Positions 1 through 10,111 of a DNA stretch of 64,000 nt are shown one piece after another; positions within the stretch are counted from its first letter, which is position 1, and the number at the start of each line of letters is the position of its first letter. This DNA is from Craterostigma plantagineum (lineage: Eukaryota; Streptophyta; Magnoliopsida; Lamiales; Linderniaceae), in contig JAPQWV010000646.1 of NCBI GenBank assembly GCA_027422505.1, forward strand, positions 247,501 through 311,500, read 5' to 3'. The notes under the pieces were generated by a model. That model had not been told where the DNA came from, did not search any database, and was given only the letters and a program-made list of their open reading frames with translations. Made by a program: the position numbers and the translations under genes.

Positions 1-174
1 GAGTTCAAGAAAACCCAAGCCATTGCCAATACACCGTCATTAAATGGCCCAACACAGTAGCCTTTGGCATAGATTATAAACCGCACAGCAAAGAAACAAG
101 AACATTAACTACCACAAGATACACTTAAGATCCCCAGTACAACACTTTGAACTGAACATCAGATTTTCACTAAC

Positions 175-313
175 CTTACTATGGCCAAACTTCCCAACCA
201 GTGGATAAACCAGGATAAACTGGAGGTGACAGCCTCCATAGTCATGGAAAGCAAAGTCGACTTAATTCACCAAAATATTTCTCTGGCCATCGTCCACCGA
301 TTCTTGCTGGACC
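175..313 (-). pseudogene. Exon-like block, degenerate copy 1
   Basis: This is the oldest copy of the exon-like block seen better at 1099-1243. On the minus strand it starts after a CACAG acceptor and ends at an AAG|GTTAGTG donor like the others, but the frame is broken by a stop and by indels. The conserved residues PPVYPGLST are still readable in one frame. Product unknown. Confidence 0.4.
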
Positions 314-425
314 CTGTGATAGTGTGAATGAACAATGAAAATGAGTGGCTATTGGATGCAGTTGTTATCACTCATACACTTCGCAAATAATGAGATAATA
401 CATCATCAAAACTTTCAGCTGCCAT

Positions 426-426
<1 letters not shown>

Positions 427-466
<40 letters not shown>

Positions 467-467
467 T
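427..467. repeat. (CA)n/(TA)n microsatellite
   Basis: An uninterrupted CA run followed directly by a TA run. It sits immediately upstream of the first copy of the 135-bp tandem repeat, whose own start is also TA-rich. Confidence 0.9.
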
Positions 468-735
468 TAAAGTTTCTAAAACAAGCAGGAAATGAATTTG
501 AGGGCGTAGCATTACACATCGTTTTAAAATGTTCACTGAAGGCTGCAACCTAAAATGGGAAAAGGGTAGACAGAATATGATAATGCTCTTGGAACATATA
601 TATTTAAAGTTTCTAAAACAAGCAGGAAATGAATTTGAGGGCGTAGCATTACACATCGTTTTAAAATGTTCACTGAAGGCTGCAACCTAAAATGGGAAAA
701 GGGGTAGACAGAATATGATAATGCTCTTGGAACAT
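462..735. repeat. 135-bp direct tandem duplication
   Basis: The stretch at about 462-596 is repeated at about 597-735 with only a one-base length difference in a G run. Both copies carry the same ending (GCTCTTGGAACATA). Minus-strand reading frames across it are repetitive and have no recognised product. Confidence 0.85.
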
Positions 736-1098
736 ACAAAGTCACCATAATAACAGGGAAATGAAAGGAGTTTCTCAGTATAAGGAGGAAACCGTTTCAA
801 AGCACACTTTGTACTAGATTATATACCTCAAAATGAACTAAGCATTCTTCTATAGTTTGAAAAATAATCTGGTACGAGCAATGCTTTGCTGCTAGGCCTT
901 GATAAGAGATGCATCGTCCAAGTTTCTAATTATTTGCAATACATCATCATAAACTGGCCCAACATGGTAGCCTTTGGCCTAGAATATAAATCATTGCAAT
1001 AAAGCAACAAGAAATATTAGCTATGGTACACAAGAGAAAATTTAGGAGTTGAGATCCGCAATACAATATCTATGACTGAATATCAGATTCTCACTAAC

Positions 1099-1243
1099 CT
1101 TACTACGTGCCGAACTTCCCCAAACAGTGGACAAACCAGGATAAACTGGAGGTTGACGCCCTCCAAAGTCATCGAAAGGAAATTCAACGTAATTCACCAG
1201 AAAAAGGTTTCTTTCGCCATCATCCACCGACTCTTGCTGGACC
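1099..1243 (-). CDS. Possible single exon of an unrecognised gene (copy 2)
   Basis: On the minus strand an open stretch of about 48 codons lies between a good acceptor (TTCACAG) and a good donor (AAG|GTTAGTG). It begins VQQESVDDGERNLFLVNY, continues through VEFPFDDFGGRQPPVYPGLS and ends WGSSARSK. I do not recognise the family. The open frame between consensus splice sites, and its presence in three tandem copies with flanking intron-like sequence, suggests an internal exon of a gene read on minus and running off the left window edge. No neighbouring exon could be assigned, so this is tentative. Confidence 0.35.
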
Positions 1244-1440
1244 CTGTGAATGCACAATGAATAAAGGTAGATATTGGATGCTCGTGTTATAACCTATGCA
1301 CTTTGCAAATTCATAAGATAAGACATCATCAAACTTTCAGCCGCAATTACTTATATATTTAAGTTCCAAGCAGTAAATGAAGAGTATGTGTGCATGTTAT
1401 AAAATGTCCACCATAGCTCGGAAGTATCAGATTCTCAAAC

Positions 1441-1584
1441 CTTACTACGTGCCGAACTTCCCCAAACAGTGGACAAACCAGGATAAACTGGAGGTTGACG
1501 CCCTCAAAGTCATCGAAAGGAAATTCAACGTAATTCACCAGAAAAAGGTTTTTTTCGCCATCATCCACCGACTCTTGCTGGACC
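1441..1584 (-). pseudogene. Exon-like block, copy 3 with one-base deletion
   Basis: This is nearly identical to the block at 1099-1243 but lacks one C in the run at about 1502-1506. The frame changes after VEFPFDDF. The same splice-like ends are present. It is either a recent tandem duplicate that has decayed or a sequencing indel. Confidence 0.35.
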
Positions 1585-1910
1585 CTGTGAATGCACAATG
1601 AATAAAGGTAGATATTGGATGCTCGTGTTATAAACCTATGCACTTTGCAAATTCATAAGATAAGACATCATCAAACTTTCAGCCGCAATTACTTATATAT
1701 TTAAGTTCCAAGCAGTAAATGAAGAGTATGTGCGCATGTTATAAAATGTTCACCATAGCTCTGAAGGCTGCAACCTAAAATGGGAAAAGGGAAAACAAAG
1801 TATGACAATGCTATTAGAACATATGAAGTCACCATAATAATAGGGAAATGAAAAGGAGTTTCTCAGTGTAAGGAGGAAACTGTTTCAAAACACACTTTGT
1901 ATTCTTCACA

Positions 1911-2596
1911 CCGACCGAGCAACCTCCAGTGTAAGGAGAAAAGCATGTTTAAAAACTGTTTATGTGCATTCAATGAGTAACACTTCAATGGCTTCAGCAC
2001 TTACAGAGACAGGCAATACATTACATGCCAATTCAATTACGATGAGGCAAGCATAAATGAAAACCATAAACAAAACCTAAATTACGTTTAGTAACCGATC
2101 CAAAGAAAATGTTAGCAAATAATAAACCTACCAACAAGTTTTCTGTTGTTGTAACAATGAATTGGGCAATATGAAGCATAGGAACCAAATACGTTCTCAT
2201 TACTGACTCGCAATCAGTACATATATCATTCCAAGTAAGATTTAAATCAAACAAAACTGCTAAAACTACACGGACTATATCGTTAAACTTCCAACCAACT
2301 AAAATATAGTTAAACTTCGATTTAAATCAGCAAAGTACAAACTTAAGCCTCTGAGTTCAGTAACAAATAAGAGAATTATTGAGACATCCCAACTCTATTC
2401 GCTTACCCCAACAAAAGACGGCTACAATCAACTAAACAACTTTACTCCAATCACAACTAAAATCAAACTAATCCATAACACAACTCACCGTAAGAATCAC
2501 CAACCCCGAAATCGTGGCGAATGATCCATCCATTGCTACTACACAACATGGTGATGTCATATACCAGTTGCCATACCTCTATCTCGGAGAAATTTT
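1911..2596. other. Left flank without a supported gene
   Basis: AT-rich sequence. On the minus strand a short open start (MDGSFATISGLVILT, about 2505-2550) ends at a donor-like GTGAG, and an open stretch of 73 codons lies at 2033-2254. Neither could be tied to a known family or joined convincingly. Confidence 0.4.
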
Positions 2597-2845
2597 TTAG
2601 GCCCAACGTTGTTCAACGGATATGGGTGGCGCAGAGCTGAAGCCCCGGCGATGGATCTGTGAGAAAGAGGATATGGAGGGAATGTGCTTTGGAGAGGAGA
2701 AACTCGCCAGAACTAGGAGGCGATTGGGGGGTTTGGCTTTGGGGGCTTGGGAAGAAGGGTGGAATCGATCTGAGGGTTTAGCAACGATCGCAAATAGTGA
2801 TCTTTGGAGCGCCAAACAAATAATTTTGAATAGCTTTTGTTGCAT
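2597..2845 (-). CDS. Short ORF, unknown; presequence-like composition
   Basis: An 82-codon minus-strand ORF rich in Ser, Arg, Pro and Ala with few acidic residues, containing SSFSQIHRRGFSSAPP. That composition resembles a mitochondrial targeting presequence, so it could be the first exon of a gene read leftwards. No family is recognised, and a plus-strand ORF of similar length overlaps it, so coding status is uncertain. Confidence 0.2.
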   Translation of the reverse strand: MQQKLFKIICLALQRSLFAIVAKPSDRFHPSSQAPKAKPPNRLLVLASFSSPKHIPSISSFSQIHRRGFSSAPPISVEQRWA

Positions 2846-2897
2846 TTCCCTTAAAAATATTCATAAATACCTAAAATTCATTTTTTAGAAATGTTTT

Positions 2898-3690
2898 CAG
2901 AAATAAAAACAGCATACATCGCTGATCGCTTCGAAAAATTACTACTCACAGTGATAATAAGAAAGGAGCATCTGTATTCCGTCAATAAGGAAAAACAAGA
3001 AATAAGACAAAATAGTAATAAGACAAAAAAAATGATTATTATCACGATCAAAACTCTCAAGAATGACTTTTCCTGAAACATTCTTCAAGTGCTTCGTCAT
3101 TAAAGCCTAATTCTCCACGACTTGGAAGCCAAACATCTAGTAGAAAGTTGCGTTTTCGGAAGCCTACATACTTCGATTGGACTTTCTTTTCAACACAATG
3201 CAATTATCATTGCATGGTTCTGTCGAGAATAATGAAATATCTGCTAATCTTGTTATCCACAAACGTTGTTTCTTCCATGATATCAATCGATCTATTTGAA
3301 AAACGACTGACACGCACGTATTTTTTGTGTCGCTCATGCATACGCATGCGGGCATGCCTGCTGATGGGCCACGCAAAGGAATTAAAGCAGCCTAATCCAA
3401 ATCATTGCAATGGTTTGCTTCACCGAAATGTTATGAATGATCAAATGGGCTTTTGTTTTAAGATCTCCGCCCAAATACGAAAGAAATTATTGGACCATCG
3501 GTCAGAAGTCGATACATTTGTACATGAGGTGGGATGTAGCTCTCAAGCGCCGTTATCTATATAATAGTGGAAGTCACTGTAATATCCTCTCTAAAACGGT
3601 ATTATTACGAAGTTGCCACTGATGACTGGCAACTGGCATGAAACTGGCAATGAACCAGTGCCTTCAGCCTTTATATTAGTAAATAGATAA
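2898..3690. mobile_element. Transposon-derived fragment (arm A)
   Basis: This stretch is mirrored at about 41773-42563 (B) and repeated at 48447-49250 (C). In B and C it continues directly into a Helitron Rep pseudogene; in A it is cut at 2898. Its other edge, read on minus, is TCTATTTACTAATATAAAGG, which resembles the AT-rich 5-prime ends of plant Helitrons. Orientation relative to the Rep fragment is opposite, so it may be a separate Helitron remnant. No intact protein is encoded. Confidence 0.45.
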
Positions 3691-3973
3691 TAGATTTAAT
3701 GAGAAAAATCACACAGTATTTCATCTTTTCCATTTACAAAATCATCCTTGCTAATTATATAAAGAACTAGTCTTCAGTGTGTGCAACTCTACGGGAAATA
3801 GTTTATAAAAACCTATGAAAGCTTTCAAGAAGCTATCTTTCTTAAGTTCTTAAAATTCGATAATCGTTTTCACACCACACTTCGTAATGCTGCAAGCAAA
3901 GACAACCAGGTTGTGTCTTGATCAGCATCATTGTTCCGAGCTACATCAACATGCTCTAGCGTTGTTCTGATAT

Positions 3974-6889
3974 CTAAGGACTTAGAGGACTTGTGAGGGT
4001 GAGAGATTTACTTGATTGAGTTAGGACAAACACAAGCTTAATTGTGTGGTTCCTGGACAAACTGCACACATCGATGCATTCCTCCAGATCAGCATCGCAC
4101 GTCAGCAAAACCCATTCAGCATCGTCGTCTAAATATCTGAGATGAGACCTACTGCCGACATCATCCAAACCAAACCTTCTGGAAATCTCTTGCAGCAGAT
4201 CATTGTAACCGCAATGTCTTCGAATGCGGAACCTAATTGTGTCTTCACCGTAACTGACTTTAACTCGTGGACCATCAGGCTCATGTCCAGCTAGTGAAGG
4301 TTCGACTTTATTGTGCTCATGAAATGAAAAGTGCCGTTGGAATCTTGGTGAGGGCTTTGTGGATAGAGGTAGATGTGTGTCACTTCTAGCACGCTTGAGA
4401 GCACTATGAACGAGTATGTCCTTGGATATTTGATACTTGGGACGTGCAATACTCAATGGATAGGAGTTTGGATGGGTCCCACTAGAGCAGCATTGGCTAG
4501 AGCTCGAACTTTGACTACATGAAGATGATGTCGGCGATATGGATGCTGCTTCATTGGATCTTGGTTCTTGAACAGACTCTACACCGTCATGGTGTTGTCT
4601 GCATTTTGAAAATCGTGTCACTCTTGATGAATTTGGAGAGGCCAGTTCAGGAAAGTTTCGGTAAAAAGGACTAGATCTGTAAAACACCAGATGCGCCTTG
4701 TACAGAGTCTATGACACGTTGGATCTTTTGAAGCGAGTGGCCCACCTTGTTTAACTTTCTAGATGGCCATCTTTGTATCCGTGTTGTCTGCATATTCGCT
4801 TCAGAGTCGTGGGGCAAACTGAAAAATCCAAAAAACGGAAGACATAAAAATTACAAAAATTTCCTCATACGGGAATATGATTAAGAAATCGTCCCTCTTC
4901 TCTAGGATTCCTGGCAGCATCTTTTAAACTTCCAGGGAAATGTTTCCTAAGAACTTGTAATGTGGTAGTTCTCTTTGCCTTGACACATCTTTTCTCTCCT
5001 GATTTGTTATTGCAGAGCAGACTCGCCTCGCCGTCAGTCCTACAAGTGTTTGTCATAAATGTGATGCCTTCTCTTGAATTAGATTCATGCAAATCAAACC
5101 TGAAACATGGGGATTCTATAGTCGTTTGCATGTTCTGGATAGTTGAACTAACGTCAGGAGTCTCCCGATGCATTTCACCCAAATATGGTCTTAAATTTTG
5201 CAAACAACCAAAAGGAGTCTTATTATTCACTTCTTTCTCCGAAAACAACTGAGCTGATTCTTCTCGCAACTCTTTGTCTGAGACTACTCTTAAGGTCTGG
5301 CAAACGTTTTGCACTATACTAGACAACGAAGTGAGCATTCTCCTCTGTTCCTCGGGATCCACACAACTCGCAGGAAGAAAGAACTCTAGCACAAAATCAG
5401 CCGAACCAGTATGGATACTCCTAAGACGAATAGCAACAGCTGCTTTTAATCCATACATTCTTGCATAGTGAGAGAGAGGATAGTTAGCCCTGCTAAAAGA
5501 CGTTACATCGCGTGTAAAGCAAGGATGATTGGTTCTAAATGCATGCCCAACTATTCCTTCTCCCTTCAGCAAGTGGTATTCTGGACAAGCTTCATGGAAA
5601 CCTTGGATTTGGGAATTTTCGGTGCTGCAAGTAAAATCCACAGGAGAAATGCAGCTTCGTAAGTTGTCCTCATTGTGCCTGCATCCTTCTTTACCTTGTA
5701 ATAAGCATTCGATCCAAGCCTGGGCCAAGGGTAATCCATGTGTTCTACAAGCTGATTTTAATACCTCGGATATCTCTGGTAAAGCGGCTTGGTAAGACAA
5801 ATCACAGTTATGAAGAGAGAGATGAGAAGTAAGTAAGTAAGTTGTTCAAAAAACTTACGGAGGATTGGAAGTTCATGTTACCTTTGTGCTTTGAGGGTAA
5901 AGTTCTGAACTTGTGAGATCAACTGCCTAAAAACACAAGCGATAAAATCATCATACAAGACGGGCTTACCGCTACCAATAAATTAAAGCCATAAAAAAAA
6001 CCATAAACTTCAAACCTCGAGGGCTTTACGGGGACTTTCAAGTTCCGGCCGATAATTGATCTTCTGTTCCTTCAAAACTACTTCGATAACTCCCAAACAA
6101 ATGCAACTCCCTTGTTCAAGAATCGGGACAGCAAGTGTACCTCGAACGCCATACTGTTGTGCATGTCCAACTCTTGGGTACTCATCCCGTGTAAAAAGTC
6201 TTGCATTAGGTGTCCACTCGGGAACTTTTGTTCTAAACACCCTACCAGGTAACCCCACAGCTTCTTTAGAACCTTCCTTCGCTGGGAAGTGATAATTCAT
6301 GGAGATCTCTCTGTAATTTCCAGACTCGGACAGTTCAGATCAAGCGAGAACCCGCAGTGATTGGTTGTAAGCACTCGCATGTCTCCTCTATTGACAGGTA
6401 CCCAGACTTGAATGAGAGTAGCCTTATCTCTTGAGAACCCCTTTCAGTAATTAAATGCCTGTAATAATCTGTCCATAACAGACATTGATGCTCTTGGTCC
6501 AATCCACCATCTCTTACTTAATTCGCCTTCAAGACTATATTCCCCAGGCTTCTCAGCTGAAGAAACATCAATACCCTCCATGCGGGACTCGGATTTCGTA
6601 TGAGATTGTTGCAACTGAGATTGACTCGTCGACTGATTCTCAATATAAGATCTTTGCCTATCTTCTTGACTAGGCTTAGAAGGGTTATTGTTACCAGTTT
6701 CATGATTGGGCCACCTAAAAGATGGTTCAAAAGGAGAAAAGGGCATCGAAGAATCAACATTCGAGAAATCGGATGGATTTGCTTCTAGCCAACATCCTCC
6801 TAACAACAATTCATCATTGTAATCAAAATCCATGAATGCATCCGGTGACGTTTCAAGGTTTGTGCTAATGGTAGAAAACCTTCCTCCAT
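3974..6889 (-). pseudogene. NLP (NIN-like protein) transcription factor, pseudogene copy A
   Basis: NLPs are plant nitrate-responsive or nodulation-related transcription factors with an N-terminal GAF-like region, an RWP-RK DNA-binding domain and a C-terminal PB1 domain. Visible on minus: an N-terminal MDFDYNDELLLGGCWLEA block (6.8 kb); a GAF-like part with [19 protein letters not shown] and [10 protein letters not shown] (6.0-6.3 kb); [18 protein letters not shown] to LRSIHTGSADFVLEFFLP (5.4-5.75 kb); the RWP-RK half TLQVLRKHFPGSLKDAA and [14 protein letters not shown], then [18 protein letters not shown] (4.7-5.0 kb); and PB1 with [13 protein letters not shown] (4.0-4.3 kb). Lesions shared with B and C: a TGA at 6444-6446 in an otherwise conserved stretch; a frameshift just before MNYHFPA (about 6300-6325); and a missing base between RICRQHG and RWPSRK (about 4779-4785) that breaks the DNA-binding domain. 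A also has private changes but keeps about 44 bp near 5066-5110 and about 9 bp near 5220 that B and C lost. The start is taken at the ATG of MEEGF-like sequence. Confidence 0.85.
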
Positions 6890-7479
6890 AAGCAATCTTC
6901 ACTCGCAGTTAAATCAGCATCTACTGTTGTCGGTTTGCATCAAGTGACCACAGTTAGCGTCCTTTGGACAATTTTAATGAAGATTAAAAACTTTTTGTGC
7001 TAACCTGTAGAAGAAAGCAGATGCTTTTGAGTTAAGAAACCGAATTCCCGAATCGCTCTAAGAACATGATAATCTTAAGGAAAACAAATTGATAAATATT
7101 CCTGATGGGTCAAAGACAATATTTTTATGCATTTCATCCGAGGTTATTACAGAAATGAATTGGTCACATAACCGGTTTCAAAATTCATCAAAGGGAAGAC
7201 AAGCCACGGCTTTCTGAATAATAATCTCTTGAAGTCACCACTCCCAACGTTCAAAACAAGGGAGAGGGCTCTTGCAGAAAACTGAAAAGGCAAAGCAGTT
7301 CTTTTTTTATATTTTGGACAAGAGAAGACTGACGGAAGATTTTTTTCATAACCCAAATTAAATAGAAACCACAGTCCGGAAAAAAAAGAAAAAAGAGAGA
7401 AAAAGTAAAACTTTCGACATAAAGGGATAACTTTAGGCAAAGAGACTCTTGGATATTCCTTCATGCTGTGTTTGGTTAT

Positions 7480-7680
7480 AATAATAGTATAAGCCATGAA
7501 AAATTATTTATCTTACGGCCCAATATAAATTATCTAAGACTCAACCCACAGTTTAGCATATCGGGCCTTTAGTCTGACACGCGGGCTTTTCAATTATATC
7601 GGGCCGATAAAAGTAACCAAACATTAAATAACACCATATTATTTATACTAACTGGGCTTATATGGGCTTATCAAGAGTTA
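7480..7680. other. A-specific segment replacing the B/C version
   Basis: Between the shared flanks TATTCCTTCATG and AAGAGTTATGATTCCAGTCC, arm A holds about 200 bp that does not align with the segment of similar length at the same place in C (52970-53185) and B (37825-38043). Both versions are AT-rich with several GGGCC/GCCC and TTTGGTT/AACCAAA motifs. They may be related MITEs or alternative alleles. Confidence 0.55.
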
Positions 7681-7737
7681 TGATTCCAGTCCCAAGAAGT
7701 GTTATATTCAAGTGTTATGATTCCAGTCCCAAAAAGT

Positions 7738-7765
7738 ATTATATATATATATATATATATATATA
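7738..7765. repeat. (TA)n microsatellite
   Basis: A TA run that differs in length and interruption from the equivalent runs in B (about 37735-37757) and C (about 53249-53272). Confidence 0.85.
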
Positions 7766-8245
7766 GTCAAATAGATGCGAAGAGTACCTTATAAACTTCG
7801 TGAGGTTGCTCTAGATGCAGGATATATATCAATACCACAATACGTTACACATTTCAGCTTCAACTGTAAGAATTACTCGGTGTGGGACAAGTTGCGAGAG
7901 TGCAAAGTACACAGCATGATTAATACTAAATTATTATATCGATAGATCCTTTGGAAAATATAATAAAATAAAATAAAAAAATTAGATAGATATTAAACAT
8001 TCAATAAATACGTTACAAAGGAACTGAAACATATAAATTTCTTTTATTTAACTAATAGTCTCTGTTATATTGGGCAAAACTATTAAATAAAATATATATA
8101 AGCTAAAAAAATTAGGATAAATTTGTCCAACATTATCTTTAAAATTACGTTAGACTATGTTATTTTTGCGTTGTTGTGAAAGACATAATTTATTAGAATT
8201 TCTAGACATATTTGATGATAAAATTTTTGCTTAATTTCCGGCTAG

Positions 8246-8325
8246 AAACCACCCAGGTCCCGCCTAGACCGCCTAGGCGCTAGGCCCCATCGGGCGCACG
8301 ACTAGCGCCTAGCGAGTTTTACAAT
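8246..8325. repeat. GCCTAGGCG-rich remnant (arm A)
   Basis: A GC-rich island with repeated CGCCTAGGCG and CTAGCGCCTAGCG motifs, ending in GAGTTTTACAATATTG. The same subterminal motif and a similar TTTACAAACACTG end occur in the hAT element at 44756-45475. I infer a degraded hAT-type end. Counterparts are at about 37165-37255 (B) and 53755-53830 (C). Confidence 0.4.
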
Positions 8326-9437
8326 ATTGTTTTTAATATGAATTACTGTCCACATAAGAGAAAGTACAAGCAAAGCTCCCTTGTAACCCTTCCTCTCTTC
8401 TCTCCCTCTCTTAGTTGTGATTTTATCTGTCCAAGAGAAGAAGCTTCATAAAAATATTGACTCTACGAATACAAAGCTTCTCGTTGTTACAATAAGTTGA
8501 TAGGGAAGGAAGATTCTCATCGCCTAGCTGCGTGGACCCACTAGTACCCCCAACCTTGGGATTCTCAGTTTCTCACATATAAGGGTTCAACTGTGATAAT
8601 CAACTGTTAAAATAGCCAACATGTTTTCGAAAGACGAGTTATAGCTGCTGAAAGAGTTGGGTGAAAAAAATGATAAAATAAAGGAGAAAAGAAAATCCAA
8701 GGTATAAAAAATGGTGAAAACCCCAAATATATCCATTACAAGCAAGTAGGCAGGTGGTTAATATATTATGCGTGTGCATGTGCTGCTAAGAAGGGCTTTT
8801 TCGTCGCGAAGACTACTACAAATATATTAGAATCCTTTTGGTACGTTTCTCCATTAATATTCTATACCAGGTTGAGAATCTGTCGATTATTAAATGTATT
8901 TATATAGTGATATATCCAGTTGATGACGTTGAATAATACCACTATCTATCATATGCGTGCTTTGCTGTAACGCAAACCATTGTATCTCCGATTCAGATTA
9001 GCAGTAAACTAATTAGAATAAATTTTGCTTGATTAGTCGGAAGAAAATTGTTTTTCTACAGTATTTAATAATAATCGGATTCAATAAAAAAAAATGACTT
9101 GTGATGATATTTATACCTTAGTTTGTTCGGTTTGTATTAATTGTAGAATGGAACCGCAGGGCTTATATGCTTAGGCTTCTTAAATGGACAGGTGAATCAT
9201 TATCGAATCTTCATCAACTACGAAATTTCCGATTCGTTCCATAATACTAATGAAAAATTAAAGAAAAGGATGGCGACATAATAAAAAATTAAAGGAAAGG
9301 CCGGCGACATAATTTCATCCGCATTTAAAGGCACGCTTCAACATCAACACAGGTACGAAAAGTTGAAGTTTTTGTCGACGTGAAACTTAATGTTTCTAGT
9401 AAAAAAATTACGTCATATTTAAGTATATTAATACTTC

Positions 9438-9707
9438 TTACGCAAGTACCACACATAATTTGCATGTCTGTAAGGATATAGGAGGCAAACACGGATGACA
9501 TAATTGTACTTGCTGGGGTATCGTTGTTGATGCGGAGACCACCAAATCGTTGACCTGCTTTTCAAAAAATAATGCAAGACGAGAAACTACAGAAAGGTAT
9601 GGAATATCAGATATAAACCTTGGTGTTAAGCTGGCTTTGAGAACGCATATATGAAGTCTTATTGATTGACGCATATGCAACAAAAATATGAATATGTTAA
9701 GAGCCAA
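9438..9707 (-). other. Conserved minus-strand reading frame, unknown (arm A)
   Basis: The frame contains ALFFEKQVNDLVVSASTTIP followed by QQVQLCHPCLPPISLQTC and is preserved in the mirrored place in B (35126-35377, plus) and in C (55629-55988, minus, 119 codons). No family is recognised. A plus-strand frame overlaps it. It may be the remnant of an exon or of a transposon. Confidence 0.25.
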
Positions 9708-10111
9708 AAAAACAAATGTGAGGCTGGCGCGGGTCGAATGTTACTGTGTATGTGTTGACTTCTTTAGCATGTACGCAGAATTGCGATGCTTTTATTGCTT
9801 CAGATATGACATCGATGACTCCAATGAGTTAATATGTCGTACAAATTTCAATACTTCTCAAATATGTCAAGTATATGTAAGAATAGGACATTTAAAGTCA
9901 TGAAGAACATCAATACAAGGACACAAAGAATAAAAGATGCGAACATGTCGGTGTGTGGAGAATTATTTTGCGTGGCGTTTGAAAAAATTAAAAGACTGCA
10001 GTGATTAGAACCAAGAATACCGCGTATTATACAAGTAGAAGGAAATGTGAGTAACTGATGGAAAGTACCACATATAAAATTAGGGATGACTGGGAAGGAA
10101 CTTTTCGATTA

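Larger units (their letters stand above)
1..1910. repeat. Nested tandem duplication with exon-like block
   Basis: Two diverged units of roughly 0.9 kb follow each other: sequence near 1-180 resembles 934-1100, and 740-830 resembles 1820-1905. Inside the second unit a stretch of about 350 bp is repeated again almost perfectly (about 1085-1400 and 1438-1750). Each unit contains the same exon-like block on the minus strand. The last two copies are nearly identical and therefore recent; the first is clearly diverged. It lies outside the inverted triplication. Confidence 0.8.
6890..9437. other. Intergenic region upstream of NLP-A
   Basis: No gene supported. It holds the probable NLP 5-prime leader and promoter (minus strand, above 6.9 kb), an A-specific segment at about 7480-7680, a TA microsatellite, a GCCTAGGCG-rich remnant and AT-rich DNA. 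The MULE-like insertion of arms B and C is absent: the empty site is at about 8504-8514. Confidence 0.6.

Noticed and set aside
4962..5252. Plus-strand frames opposite the NLP exons (also 40032-40292, 50726-50986)
   Set aside because: Antisense shadows of recognisable NLP coding sequence.
7147..7497. 116-codon minus-strand ORF upstream of NLP-A
   Set aside because: Low-complexity Phe/Ser/Lys-rich frame in the leader/promoter region, not kept intact in B and C.
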